Below are positions 15,957 through 25,380 of a stretch of 52,695 nt of DNA, in pieces (position 1 is the stretch's first letter; each line of letters starts with the position of its first letter). Under the pieces are notes generated by a model. It did no database searches, was not told the DNA's origin, and saw only the letters and a program-made list of their open reading frames with translations. The translations under genes were made by a program, and so were the position numbers. Source of the stretch: Porphyromonas sp. (GTDB lineage Bacteria > Bacteroidota > Bacteroidia > Bacteroidales > Porphyromonadaceae); assembly GCA_030532365.1 (NCBI GenBank), contig JAUNLH010000009.1, forward strand, positions 1-52,695, read 5' to 3'.

Positions 15957-18419
15957 ATGAACGTATCGTACAACTGGCTTAGAAAGTATGTAGAGCTTGG
16001 AGAGCTCACTCCAGAAGAGGTAGGTAAGATCCTTACCTCTATCGGTCTGGAGGTCGAGAGTGTAGAGAAGCGCGAGTCGATCTTGGGTGGGCTGAGAGGT
16101 GTCGTGATCGGTAAGGTCGTGACCTGTGTGGAGCACTCCAATTCGGACCACTTGCATGTAACAATGGTGGATCTGGGCAGTGAGCTGACCCCTGATGGTC
16201 CTATACAGATAGTCTGTGGTGCACCTAATATAGCTGCAGGTCAGACGGTGCCAGTAGCTACGGTAGGGACAACGCTCTACACGAGTGAGGGAGAGCCTTT
16301 TGTCATAAAGAAGGGTAAGATCAGAGGTGAGGTCTCAGAGGGGATGATCTGCTCTGCAGATGAGCTAGGCGTGGGGAGCGACTCTTCTGGTATTATGGTG
16401 CTGCCAGACGATATCCCTGCCGGTACTCTTGCTTCGGACTACTTCGGAGTTGAGAGCGACTATGTAATCGGGGTAGATATCACCCCCAACCGTGTTGATG
16501 GGACATCGCACTATGGTGTGGCGAGGGATCTACATGCCTATCTTAGTTTTCACGGCTATACGACTTCTCTCAAGAAGCCTACGGCACCAGAGGTGAGTGG
16601 CAGTGGCTCTCCGATAAAGGTGAGCTTGCAATCTCCCGAAGCATGCTATAGGTATGCAGGTGTGGTGATTAAGGGGCTGGAGGTCAAAGAGAGCCCTAAG
16701 TGGCTCAAGGATGCTCTCGAGCTGATAGGGCAGAAGTCTATCAATAATGTGGTGGATGCCTCCAACTATATCTTGCACGATATAGGGCAGCCGCTTCACA
16801 CCTTTGACCTTGCTAAGATTGAGGGCGGTGAGATACGGGTGAGGCTGGCACACGAGGGTGAGCGGCTAACGACCCTGGATGGGGTGGAGCGTGAGCTGAT
16901 GGATCGCGACCTCGTCATTGCAGATGCTACGAAGCCCCTCTGCCTAGCAGGCGTGATGGGTGGTGAGAACTCAGGTGTCACGGAGACGACGACAGATATA
17001 TTTTTGGAGGTTGCTACTTTTCATCCGACATACATCCGCAAGAGTGCTAGGAGGTATGGGATCAATTCGGACGCCTCATTTAGATACGAGAGAGGTCTGG
17101 ATCCGAACACGATACCAGCTGCACTGAGGCAGGCAGTCGCCCTCATCATCGAAGTGGCGGGAGGTCAAGTGGCTAGTGAAGTATACGACATCTACCCAAC
17201 TCCTATGGAGGAGAGCAGGGTGTCTGTATCGCTACAGCAGATCAATCAGCTCCTCGGGCTTGCTATCTCGCGAGATGAGGTGGTGGAGATCTTGGAGGTG
17301 CTTGAGATCAAGGTGTTGAGTGAGCGTGAGGGTGTTTTTGAGCTGAGTGTGCCGAGGTATCGCTACGATGTCACGCGCGACATTGATGTGATAGAAGAGA
17401 TCTTTAGGATCTATGGCTACAACGAGTTTCCTGAGCAGACCGACCTCCACAGCTCGCTGACGGATAAGACGGAGACCGATGAGAGTATACACCTTCAGCA
17501 GATTGTGAGTGAGCAATTGGTGGGAGCCGGGTTCAACGAAATCCTTAATAACTCCCTCTCCGATGCGGGTTACTACGCAGGCGTAGAGGGCAGAGTGGAG
17601 CTCGAAAATCCGCTTTCGTCTGAACTCTCTACCATGCGCATGACACTTTTGCATGGAGGTTTGGAAGTGATTGAGTATAACCTAAATAGACGTGCCACCG
17701 GCTTGAGGTTGTTCGAGTTTGGCAACGTCTACCGCAAGAGTAGCGACAAGGAGAAGACCCCGCTAGCGGGTTACAAGGAGAGCTACCGTCTAGGGCTCTG
17801 GATGACAGGTGACAAGGCGGCACACAATTGGGCGGTACCCGATAGAGAAGTGATGCCGTATGAGCTTAAGGCGCACTTGCAGAATGTCTTGACTCGTATG
17901 GGACTTAATGATCGTGAGATGGAGGTCAAGGCGATCTCTAACGACGATCTCTTTGTCAAGGGAGAGGAGATTAAGCTGCGCGGAGGTGGCACGATTGTGA
18001 AATGGGGCATCGTAGATCCGAAGCTGTCGCGTGAGATGCACGACATCGACTTCCCGGTATACTTCGCTGAGATAGAGTGGAGAGAGGTAATGAAGCGTGT
18101 GCTGAAGCGTGAAGTGACGATCCAACCGGTGGCAAAGTTCCCCTCAGTGAAGCGTGACTTTGCACTGCTCTTGGACGCACACGTCACCTTTGGTCAGGTG
18201 GAGCAAGTAGCACGTGAGGTGGAGCGGAAGTTGCTCAAGAGTGTCGCCCTCTTCGATGTCTACGATGACCCTAAGCACTTGCCCGAGGGTAAGAAGTCCT
18301 ACGCAGTGACTTTTGACCTGCAAGATAAGGATAAGACCCTATCGGACAAAGTGATAGATAAGACCATGCAAAAGATATACGAAGCACTACACAAAAAACT
18401 GGGTGCAGAGCTAAGATAA
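15957..18419 (+). CDS. pheT: Phenylalanyl-tRNA synthetase beta subunit
   Basis: The 820-residue beta subunit of the (alpha-beta)2 enzyme that charges tRNA-Phe. The N-terminal EMAPII-like tRNA-binding domain is at about 40-155 (VVIGKVVTCVEHSNSDHLHV). The B3/B4 editing domain follows at about 200-400, where mischarged Tyr-tRNA is hydrolysed. B5 is at about 405-475 (SVSLQQINQLLGL), then the catalytic-like core. The anticodon-binding FDX-ACB domain occupies about 727-820 (FPSVKRDFALLLD). The alpha subunit gene pheS is not in the window, as is common when the two are unlinked. It is followed after 25 bp by yebC and then mfd on the same strand. Confidence 0.96.
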   Translation: MNVSYNWLRKYVELGELTPEEVGKILTSIGLEVESVEKRESILGGLRGVVIGKVVTCVEHSNSDHLHVTMVDLGSELTPDGPIQIVCGAPNIAAGQTVPVATVGTTLYTSEGEPFVIKKGKIRGEVSEGMICSADELGVGSDSSGIMVLPDDIPAGTLASDYFGVESDYVIGVDITPNRVDGTSHYGVARDLHAYLSFHGYTTSLKKPTAPEVSGSGSPIKVSLQSPEACYRYAGVVIKGLEVKESPKWLKDALELIGQKSINNVVDASNYILHDIGQPLHTFDLAKIEGGEIRVRLAHEGERLTTLDGVERELMDRDLVIADATKPLCLAGVMGGENSGVTETTTDIFLEVATFHPTYIRKSARRYGINSDASFRYERGLDPNTIPAALRQAVALIIEVAGGQVASEVYDIYPTPMEESRVSVSLQQINQLLGLAISRDEVVEILEVLEIKVLSEREGVFELSVPRYRYDVTRDIDVIEEIFRIYGYNEFPEQTDLHSSLTDKTETDESIHLQQIVSEQLVGAGFNEILNNSLSDAGYYAGVEGRVELENPLSSELSTMRMTLLHGGLEVIEYNLNRRATGLRLFEFGNVYRKSSDKEKTPLAGYKESYRLGLWMTGDKAAHNWAVPDREVMPYELKAHLQNVLTRMGLNDREMEVKAISNDDLFVKGEEIKLRGGGTIVKWGIVDPKLSREMHDIDFPVYFAEIEWREVMKRVLKREVTIQPVAKFPSVKRDFALLLDAHVTFGQVEQVAREVERKLLKSVALFDVYDDPKHLPEGKKSYAVTFDLQDKDKTLSDKVIDKTMQKIYEALHKKLGAELR

Positions 18420-18444
18420 ACGTAATAAACCGTAACATAGACAA

Positions 18445-19164
18445 ATGGGAAGAGCATTTGAATACAGAAAGGCCCGCAAGCTCAAACGCTGGGGTAATAT
18501 GGCTAAGACCTTCACTAAGCTGGGTAAAGAGATAACTATTGCTGCGAAGGACGGTGGACCAGACCCCGACACAAACCCGAGACTGAGAATGCTGATCCAG
18601 ACGGCGAAGAAGGAGAACATGCCGAAGGATAATGTGGAGCGTGCCATCAAGAGAGCTACAGATAAGGCTCAAGGGGATTACAAGGAAGTTAACTATGAGG
18701 GCTATGGTCCTCACGGCATTGCTGTATTTGTCGAGACAGCGACAGACAACACTACCCGCACTGTAGCCAATGTCCGGAGTTACTTTAATAAGACTGGCGG
18801 TAACCTCGCAACCTCAGGTAGCGTGGAATTTCTATTCGAGCACAAGTGTATCTTTCATGTAGTGCCAAAGGATGAGGACTTGGAGGAGCTCACGCTCGAA
18901 CTTATAGACTTCGGAGTCGATGAGGTCGAAATGGATGGTGAAGAGATCATCATCTCGGGTGAATTTGCGTCCAATAGTGCCATTCAGTCGTACCTCGAAG
19001 AGCACGGCTACGAGATTACAAGCTCAGAGTTTGTCCGCTTGCCACTCAGTACTAAGGAAGTATCGGACGAAGAGCGAGCTGACATCGAAGTACTGCTCGA
19101 GCGACTTGAGGAGGACGACGATGTTCAGAACGTCTTCCACAACATGGCAGAGTCAGCGGAGTAA
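18445..19164 (+). CDS. yebC: YebC/PmpR family protein
   Basis: A 239-residue member of the YebC/TACO1 family, which has been linked to transcriptional regulation and to translation through difficult sequences such as polyproline. The signature N-terminus MGRAFEYRKARKLKRWGNMAKTF is followed by the conserved NPRLRMLIQTAKKENMPKDN segment. The middle (YEGYGPHGIAVFVE) and the acidic end are also typical. It lies 25 bp after pheT and 8 bp before mfd, so the three probably share a transcript. Nothing unusual is seen in length or motifs. Confidence 0.95.
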   Translation: MGRAFEYRKARKLKRWGNMAKTFTKLGKEITIAAKDGGPDPDTNPRLRMLIQTAKKENMPKDNVERAIKRATDKAQGDYKEVNYEGYGPHGIAVFVETATDNTTRTVANVRSYFNKTGGNLATSGSVEFLFEHKCIFHVVPKDEDLEELTLELIDFGVDEVEMDGEEIIISGEFASNSAIQSYLEEHGYEITSSEFVRLPLSTKEVSDEERADIEVLLERLEEDDDVQNVFHNMAESAE

Positions 19165-19172
19165 CAGCTTTA

Positions 19173-22100
19173 GTGCAACTCAGAGATCTCATTACCCTAC
19201 CTAAGGGAGCTCTTTCATCGAAGACCAAGTTAGAAGGGCTCCAAGGGTCGGCGCATGCTTTGTTGCTGGCAAATATCGCTGAACACCAAAGTCGTCCGAT
19301 TCTTTGTATCGCTAAAAACGAGGAGGATGCTGGGTACTTGCAAAATGATCTCTCCTATCTTCTTGACAACCGAATTGAGACGGTCGCTTACTTCCCCTCC
19401 CTATATCGGCGTGCGATAAGGTTCGGGCAAAAGGATGATGTCAACGAGGTTAGCAGGACCGAAGTTCTAGAGCTGCTGCATCGTGGTCGGGTGCCACAGG
19501 TCATCGTCACCTATCCCGAGGCGCTCATTGAGGGGGTGGTGAATGATGAAGACTACAACAACGGGCGAGTCACGATACAAGTAGGCGAATCCTACGACCG
19601 AGCCTCGCTCAGGCGTCAGCTGTGGGATATGGGGATGGAAGAGGTAGACTATGTCTACACTCCTGGGCACTTCGCTGTCAGGGGGAGCCTTATCGACATT
19701 TACTCCTACTCGCAGACAGAGCCATTTCGTATCGACTTCTTCGGAGACGAGGTAGAGAGTATCCGCCCCTTTGACCCTGAGACTCAGCTCTCATCGGGTC
19801 AGATGGACGAAGTGACCATCTTGGCATCTTTCTCTCTTCGCCAGCGCGCTTCGAGCTCCCTCCTGACCCGACTTCCGGACGACACGATCGTCTACATCGA
19901 TCAGTTTGCCTTCCTAGAGCCGGCATTCCAAACTACGTATACTCAACCACCAGTTCATCCAGAGGATAATGTCTTCAGCTCGCTAGAAGAGTTGCAAGAA
20001 GTGCTGGTGCCCGTTGATAAGTTACTCGAAGAGATTGACTCCCACACTTGCATTGCCCGAAACATTTCGGTCCATGAAGAAAGATGGAAAGAAGTAGCTT
20101 ACAATCAGAGCCCTGAGCCTCTGTTTCATAAGAACTTCGAACTACTCACACAGCTGCTACGGCAGTATATCGATGAGGGCTACCGTACGACGATCCTCTG
20201 CGGTCAGGAGAGCCAGATCCGTCGACTGGATAGCATTTTGTCAGAGTCTGGGGTCACGGGTGTTGAGCTGATCCTATCACCGCTACATCAGGGCTTCATC
20301 GACCACCAGCAGCGAGTGGTCTTCCTAACCGATCACAATATATTTGAGCGGTTCCATAATTACAACCTCAAGAACGACGAGATCCGTAAGCATAAAACCA
20401 CGCTGACACTCAAGGAGATCCAAGGTCTAGAGTACGGTGACTACGTTGTGCACCAAAACCATGGTATAGCCACCTTTGGCGGGCTCATCACGATGGAGCA
20501 GAATGGGCGACTTCAAGAGACCGTTCGGCTCAACTTCAGAGGTGGCGACAGCGTCTTTGTAAGCATCCACTCCCTGCACCACATCTCACGCTACAAGAGC
20601 CGCGAGACAGAAGAGCCCCCACAGCTGAGCAAGCTGGGCTCTGGAGCTTGGGATAAGCTAAAAGAGAGGACGAAGAATAAGGTCAAGGACATCGCACGAG
20701 ACCTTATCAAGATATACGCAGAGCGACTGAAAGTCAAGGGGTTTGCCTTCAGTCCAGATACCTACCTGCAAAAAGAGCTAGAGGCATCCTTCATGTACGA
20801 GGATACGCCTGATCAAGAGCGAGCAACTGAAGATGTGAAGGCAGACATGGAGCGCCCAACGCCCATGGATAGGCTCATCTGCGGAGATGTCGGCTTCGGT
20901 AAGACGGAGATCGCTATTAGAGCAGCCTTTAAGGCCGTTGCCGACTCCAAGCAAGTTGCCGTGATGGTACCAACCACAGTGCTTGCCTATCAGCACTACA
21001 AGACCTTTGCCAAGCGCCTCGAGGGCTTCCCCTGTACGGTCGAATACCTCTCGAAGTCAAAGACATCCAAGGAGCGAAGAGACATCCTAGAACGACTCAA
21101 GAACGGCGATATCGACATCATCATTGGCACCCACACCCTTGCAGGAAAGAGTGTGGAATACAAGGACTTAGGTCTACTTGTTATCGATGAAGAGCAGAAG
21201 TTTGGTGTAGCGACAAAAGAGCGCATCCGGCAGTACCGCATCCATGTAGACACCCTTACCCTCTCTGCGACACCGATCCCGAGGACGCTACAGTTTAGCC
21301 TCATGGGAGCGCGAGACCTATCCAATATCCTCACGCCACCCCCCAATAGATACCCGATCAGGACAGAGCACACCACCTTTGATACGGAGACCATCGGAGA
21401 GATGATCCAGAGCGAATTGGCAAGAGATGGGCAGATCTTCTTTATCCACAATCGGGTGCAAAACATCCTTACCATCAAGCAACAATTGGAGCGAGCTGTT
21501 CCTGGCATACGCATAGGTGTAGGGCACGGGCAGATGCCAGCTAAGGAGTTGGAGGAGGTATTGCTCGGCTTCATTCACCACGAGTATGACCTCTTGCTTG
21601 CGACTACTATTGTGGAGAATGGCATTGATGTACCCAACGCCAATACCATCATCATCAATGACGCTCATCGATTTGGCCTAAGCGATCTCCACCAATTGAG
21701 GGGTCGTGTGGGTCGTGGAAATAGGAAGGCGTACTGTCTCTTGGTCACACCTCCCATTGAGCTACTCACCAATAACGCTAAAAAGAGACTGCAGAGTATC
21801 GTCACCTTTGCCAGTCTCGGCAGTGGATACCATATAGCCATGCAAGACCTCGACATCAGAGGTGCGGGCAATCTGCTAGGAAGCGAGCAGAGCGGATTTA
21901 TCGCTGATCTGGGCTTTGAGACCTACAAGCGCGTACTCGAGGAGGCGGTACAAGAGGTTCGCGATGAGGAGCTTCAAGAGATCCTAGGAGGCGACGAAGC
22001 AGCAGAGCAGACCGCAACTATCGCCACTTCTCTCCTCGTTACAGAGATTGATACAGATGTGGAGGCATACTTTCCACAGACGTATGTGCCAGGTGATGAT

Positions 22101-22493
22101 GAGCGGATCGCACTCTATCGTGAGCTGGACAGCATCAAGCGCGAAAAGGACCTGCAACGCTATCGTGCTCGGCTGATCGATCGCTTTGGCACGCCACCGA
22201 CCGAAGCCGAAGAGCTACTCAATGTTGCACGGCTACGTATGCTCGCCTCCTCTGCAAGTATAGAGAAGATCCTCTTGAAGCAGGGGTTACTCAAGCTCCA
22301 GCTCCTATCCGACTTCTCTAGCGTATACTATAAGAGTAGTATGTTTGCGACACTTCTCTCCAATGCCAGTCGATATGGTCGCGGATTGAGCTTCAATGAA
22401 GCCGACGATAAGCGTAGCATCTCGATAAAGGGGATCTCCTCGTTAGAGGATGCATACATGCTACTCATGCAGCTCCTAGGTCGCACCGAATAA
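19173..22493 (+). CDS. mfd: Transcription-repair coupling factor
   Basis: Mfd removes RNA polymerase stalled at DNA lesions and recruits UvrA. The 1106-residue protein has a UvrB-like N-terminal module and a CarD-like RNA-polymerase-interaction domain opened by IQGLEYGDYVVHQNHGIATF (about 414-433). A RecG-type translocase follows, with Walker A GDVGFGKT (571-578), Walker B DEEQ (672-675), SATPIPRTLQ (motif III) and QLRGRVGRG (motif VI). The C-terminal TRCF domain includes the regulatory D7 region. Translation starts at GTG, 8 bp after the yebC stop, suggesting coupling. No strong terminator follows: only a 5-bp stem at 22552-22567 and then repeat array 3. Confidence 0.97.
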   Translation: MQLRDLITLPKGALSSKTKLEGLQGSAHALLLANIAEHQSRPILCIAKNEEDAGYLQNDLSYLLDNRIETVAYFPSLYRRAIRFGQKDDVNEVSRTEVLELLHRGRVPQVIVTYPEALIEGVVNDEDYNNGRVTIQVGESYDRASLRRQLWDMGMEEVDYVYTPGHFAVRGSLIDIYSYSQTEPFRIDFFGDEVESIRPFDPETQLSSGQMDEVTILASFSLRQRASSSLLTRLPDDTIVYIDQFAFLEPAFQTTYTQPPVHPEDNVFSSLEELQEVLVPVDKLLEEIDSHTCIARNISVHEERWKEVAYNQSPEPLFHKNFELLTQLLRQYIDEGYRTTILCGQESQIRRLDSILSESGVTGVELILSPLHQGFIDHQQRVVFLTDHNIFERFHNYNLKNDEIRKHKTTLTLKEIQGLEYGDYVVHQNHGIATFGGLITMEQNGRLQETVRLNFRGGDSVFVSIHSLHHISRYKSRETEEPPQLSKLGSGAWDKLKERTKNKVKDIARDLIKIYAERLKVKGFAFSPDTYLQKELEASFMYEDTPDQERATEDVKADMERPTPMDRLICGDVGFGKTEIAIRAAFKAVADSKQVAVMVPTTVLAYQHYKTFAKRLEGFPCTVEYLSKSKTSKERRDILERLKNGDIDIIIGTHTLAGKSVEYKDLGLLVIDEEQKFGVATKERIRQYRIHVDTLTLSATPIPRTLQFSLMGARDLSNILTPPPNRYPIRTEHTTFDTETIGEMIQSELARDGQIFFIHNRVQNILTIKQQLERAVPGIRIGVGHGQMPAKELEEVLLGFIHHEYDLLLATTIVENGIDVPNANTIIINDAHRFGLSDLHQLRGRVGRGNRKAYCLLVTPPIELLTNNAKKRLQSIVTFASLGSGYHIAMQDLDIRGAGNLLGSEQSGFIADLGFETYKRVLEEAVQEVRDEELQEILGGDEAAEQTATIATSLLVTEIDTDVEAYFPQTYVPGDDERIALYRELDSIKREKDLQRYRARLIDRFGTPPTEAEELLNVARLRMLASSASIEKILLKQGLLKLQLLSDFSSVYYKSSMFATLLSNASRYGRGLSFNEADDKRSISIKGISSLEDAYMLLMQLLGRTE

Positions 22494-22591
22494 TCTCAGC
22501 TATACCACCCCCAGCTCCCCATCCCCTGCAGTATCTTTTACCGCAGTTCCATTGCCCTTTCTGGCAACTTCATTATTGATACAAAAAGATC

Positions 22592-22717
22592 TGCGACCTC
22601 GACCCCACCAGAGATCCGAACTTAAATAAATCCGAGTTGGGAACTTAGAGTTGTCGAAGTTCGGAACTTAGGTGTATCGAAGTTCCCAACTTAGATTTTT
22701 TAAGTTCGGAGGTCGCA
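22592..22717 (+). repeat. 23-bp dyad repeat array 3 with flanking inverted repeat
   Basis: The core is 22616-22710: half-unit CCGAACTTAA, units TCCGAGTTGGGAACTTAGA, TCGAAGTTCGGAACTTAGG and TCGAAGTTCCCAACTTAGA, half-unit TTAAGTTCGGA; spacers ataaa, gttg, tgta and tttt. The core is bracketed by a perfect 9-bp inverted repeat, TGCGACCTC (22592-22600) and GAGGTCGCA (22709-22717), which could close the whole array into one structure. It lies between convergent mfd and the pseudo-phosphatase gene, where no ordinary strong terminator is seen. Confidence 0.9.
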
Positions 22718-22741
22718 CTGCATCGTGATGGGGAGTGGTAT

Positions 22742-24211
22742 TTAGTAGGGTATAGTTGTGTCGCTCGGTGGTAGGATGTCTAGCTCCCTGCTGATGATGG
22801 TCGATAAGTCGCGGAGATCGATCTCCTCATCCGTTACCACCCCTTTTGTGGCAGGTGTGAGGAGGAAGAATGTGGTGGCGACCGACCGCATACGATAGGG
22901 CGTGAAGCCCTCTGCTAGGGTGGCGTTGTCCTCGATGCTCCATCCTGGGAGTAGCCCAAAGATCACATCTCCACGATGCTTGTGGGGGGCCTTATTGAGC
23001 GCTGTCTGCCATGCTCGATCATGCTCTCTACCTAGTGCTTCCTGACGTAGGCGGTAGTCGGAGATGGCGTACTGAATGCCACTAAACTCGGTCAGGAAGT
23101 CAGCGACCTCGTCTTGTAGTTGATGGAGATCTAGCTGACTGTTCTGCTTGACAAGGTTGCGGTCTAGGAATAGCTCACCACTTGGAGTGATCTCCTGTAC
23201 CCAGTTTTGCCTTTCGTACTTGGCAATCAAGTACATGTTGATTAGGGCTTTGGCACGCTCCGGCTGGAAGGTCCTTTGATCTGATCTGAGTGGTAGATAC
23301 TCCTTTGCAGTGGCGTTGCCGGTAATGGCGAGGAGATAATTGCCCTTGCCGAGCTCTTGATTTAGGGTGAGGATGAGCTCAGCGATTAAGCGATCTATCT
23401 CTCTATAGAAGGTTTGGTATTCTCCCACACTCGTGGAGGTGCTTTTGAGCGTATTCCCGCCATAGAAGTGGAGGGTGAGCAGGTCGGGTGTGCCATCTTT
23501 GCCCAGTGGACTTTGTTTCAGGAGGAGCTTGGCTGTGTGGAATACTTCGGCATTGACTTGCGGTGTCGTCTTGTAGTACTGGCGGTTGTCTTCATTGGTG
23601 CGAGCAAAGTGGCTCTTCGTGATGTACCAGGGTAGTCCCTCTTTGTAATAGGTAGAGGTTGTCCACTTCCCTGTGAAGTCGTCAATCCAGAAGGCGCCAT
23701 TGGCATACTGCCCTCCTGCTATTAGAGCTTCTTCTGCATTCGGTGCGACACTATAGACGTAGGCAGATCCGACGGTGCTCTGCTTGAGCTGGTCGCCGAT
23801 GGTGCTCGCTGTGAGTGCTATGGGTGAGCGTCGCTCCGGGGTGCCATATCCCATATAGTCTTTGTCCTCCATCGCAGACTCACTGAGTGCTCTCTGCCCG
23901 TTGCTATTGCGTAGGTAGGGACGGCGCTCAGAGATGCCATTGGCAACGGCTAGTGTGCCGGTGTGGATGATTGCCTCGGATGCTGTGGCGTCCGCCCTAA
24001 GTAGTGGGTGGTGCACTTGTGTGAAGACCTCCCCTTGGCTCTCGAGATAGCGTAGTCCTCCCTCTGGTAGAGTGGGAAGTAACTCTTTTAGAATATCGCT
24101 TCGTAGCTCCTCTACAGTGATAATGACTGCCACCTTTGGGCTCTGTGCGGTGAGTGGGAGACTGGAGAGTAGGAGCAGGAGAGATAGGAGTAGGTGTGAA
24201 GTAGGTCTCAT
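22742..24211 (-). CDS. PafA-like phosphatase homologue lacking active-site residues
   Basis: A 489-residue exported protein of the alkaline phosphatase superfamily. It has a Sec signal peptide (residues 1-22, ending TAQ) and the PafA-like segment GGQYANGAFWIDDFTGKWTTSTYY. The catalytic positions appear lost. The first metal Asp is Glu34 (ITVEELRSD). The nucleophile region reads DATASEAIIHTGT instead of a PGHAT-type motif, and the HGIIGN-type Asn is replaced in NGISERRPY. The KDR-type Lys/Arg pair is replaced in APNAEEALIAGG, the DxxxH metal site is HFYGGNTLKS (248-257), and the DHG site is ITGNA (296-300). It is therefore probably a non-catalytic, periplasmic or surface binding protein. The ATG at 24211 overlaps the upstream stop as ATGA and precedes the signal peptide directly, so it is preferred over an upstream start at 24265. 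Confidence 0.8.
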   Translation of the reverse strand: MRPTSHLLLSLLLLLSSLPLTAQSPKVAVIITVEELRSDILKELLPTLPEGGLRYLESQGEVFTQVHHPLLRADATASEAIIHTGTLAVANGISERRPYLRNSNGQRALSESAMEDKDYMGYGTPERRSPIALTASTIGDQLKQSTVGSAYVYSVAPNAEEALIAGGQYANGAFWIDDFTGKWTTSTYYKEGLPWYITKSHFARTNEDNRQYYKTTPQVNAEVFHTAKLLLKQSPLGKDGTPDLLTLHFYGGNTLKSTSTSVGEYQTFYREIDRLIAELILTLNQELGKGNYLLAITGNATAKEYLPLRSDQRTFQPERAKALINMYLIAKYERQNWVQEITPSGELFLDRNLVKQNSQLDLHQLQDEVADFLTEFSGIQYAISDYRLRQEALGREHDRAWQTALNKAPHKHRGDVIFGLLPGWSIEDNATLAEGFTPYRMRSVATTFFLLTPATKGVVTDEEIDLRDLSTIISRELDILPPSDTTIPY

Positions 24212-25380
24212 GGTGCAGTTTGGGGTTTGGGTGTTGACTTTCTCCTCTCTTGCCACAGGCGCCAACAGTCAACGAGTATGATCATTGCCAATATGGTGAT
24301 CGGGAGCGGGTAGACCTGTAAGTAGCCGAGTGCGAGGAAGAGTATGATGGCAACAACAAATGCAAGTGCGATGCCTCCTAGACCCTTCTTATCCCTCTTC
24401 CAGAGCTGTATGATGAGCGGTATGTAGAAGGGATGGAAGAGGAGCATGTGAGCGTTGGGGAAAGTGTGCGGGTGCTCTGAAATTAGTGCTAGAAACCAGA
24501 TGATGATGCCACCCAGCACCAGTACTGTGTAGAGCGCACTTCGGAGGAGCTTTAGTGGTAGCTCTTGATGCCACAATAGCTGGACAAAGGAGAGTAGTGC
24601 GTACAGAGCTGCGATGCCGAGAAAGACCCAGAAGGGGGTGTCGGGGCTGGAGCTTCCCTCTCCTATGATTTTTGTTTGGGGTAAGAGCTCTCTTGTCATG
24701 AGTACAAGCTTTTCTCCATCTTTATTGCGCGTGGCAGTTGACATCTCTTGCATCAGTAGCTCAGGTAGGAAGGCGGCGTCGTGGAGGCTCATCTTCTGGT
24801 CGCTCTTCCATCCAAGGCAGAGGTCAGCCCCCATGGTGTACCATGCTGCTGTATAGCTCTTGCTGCGGATTGCCTCTCGAAAGGTGGGTAGCCCCTCCTC
24901 CGCTACGTGGTAGGTGATTCCACCGGTGTACTCTTCGATCAGGTCTCTAGGGCGTGTGGCGCAGTTGTCGAAGTAGAAGTTGTACTTATAGTCACGATTT
25001 TCTGGTTGAGCATTCCAGAAGAGCATCTCTACGAGGGCGTTGGCTTCTTCTTCCTTTAGATTGAGCACTTGCTCCACTACATAGCGTCCTTGTGCGCCAT
25101 AGTCGTAGAGGAAGTCCTCCATCGGGGTGACGCCGAGGGAGTAAAAGGGCTTGCCAACGGCGAAGTTGTAGATAAAATGTTCTTGAGCTGGTGAGAAGTA
25201 GCCGTAGTTGAAGGCAAGATCCTCTCCGCTATCTAGCTGTACTCTTATCGCTGTGTGCCCGTAGAGGTAAAATACATATTGGTCTGTAGCGCCGCAGGTG
25301 ATCAGGCTCACCACAGGGCTACTATGCGAGATCAGTGGAAGTAGTACTAGGGTTATTACAGTAAGTATGAAGCGTTTCAT
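24208..25380 (-). CDS. Lnb N-terminal (DUF4105) domain membrane protein
   Basis: A 390-residue protein with a signal peptide (residues 1-21) and then a periplasmic domain of the Lnb/DUF4105 family, a papain-like (NlpC/P60-related) fold. The candidate catalytic His is H42 in LYGHTAIRV, and the candidate catalytic Cys is C140 in FDNCATRPRD. The conserved FNYGYFSP and PFYSLGVTP motifs lie between them. The C-terminal third (about 245-375) has four or five hydrophobic helices, so the domain is tethered to the inner membrane. Both gene ends overlap their neighbours by 4 bp (ATGA), indicating tight translational coupling with the methyltransferase gene before it and the pseudo-phosphatase after it. 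The substrate is unknown; a peptidase or amidase acting on an envelope component is a reasonable inference. Confidence 0.8.
   Translation of the reverse strand: MKRFILTVITLVLLPLISHSSPVVSLITCGATDQYVFYLYGHTAIRVQLDSGEDLAFNYGYFSPAQEHFIYNFAVGKPFYSLGVTPMEDFLYDYGAQGRYVVEQVLNLKEEEANALVEMLFWNAQPENRDYKYNFYFDNCATRPRDLIEEYTGGITYHVAEEGLPTFREAIRSKSYTAAWYTMGADLCLGWKSDQKMSLHDAAFLPELLMQEMSTATRNKDGEKLVLMTRELLPQTKIIGEGSSSPDTPFWVFLGIAALYALLSFVQLLWHQELPLKLLRSALYTVLVLGGIIIWFLALISEHPHTFPNAHMLLFHPFYIPLIIQLWKRDKKGLGGIALAFVVAIILFLALGYLQVYPLPITILAMIILVDCWRLWQERRKSTPKPQTAP

Noticed and set aside
15530..16141. A 203-residue minus-strand open frame
   Set aside because: It lies opposite the START-like gene and the start of pheT, both clearly real, and has no recognisable family.
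20996..21574. A 192-residue minus-strand open frame inside mfd
   Set aside because: It is antisense to the conserved translocase domain of mfd, a shadow of codon bias.
24212..24265. Upstream start of the pseudo-phosphatase
   Set aside because: It would put 18 polar residues before the signal peptide. The ATG at 24211 overlaps the upstream stop as ATGA and leads directly into the signal peptide.
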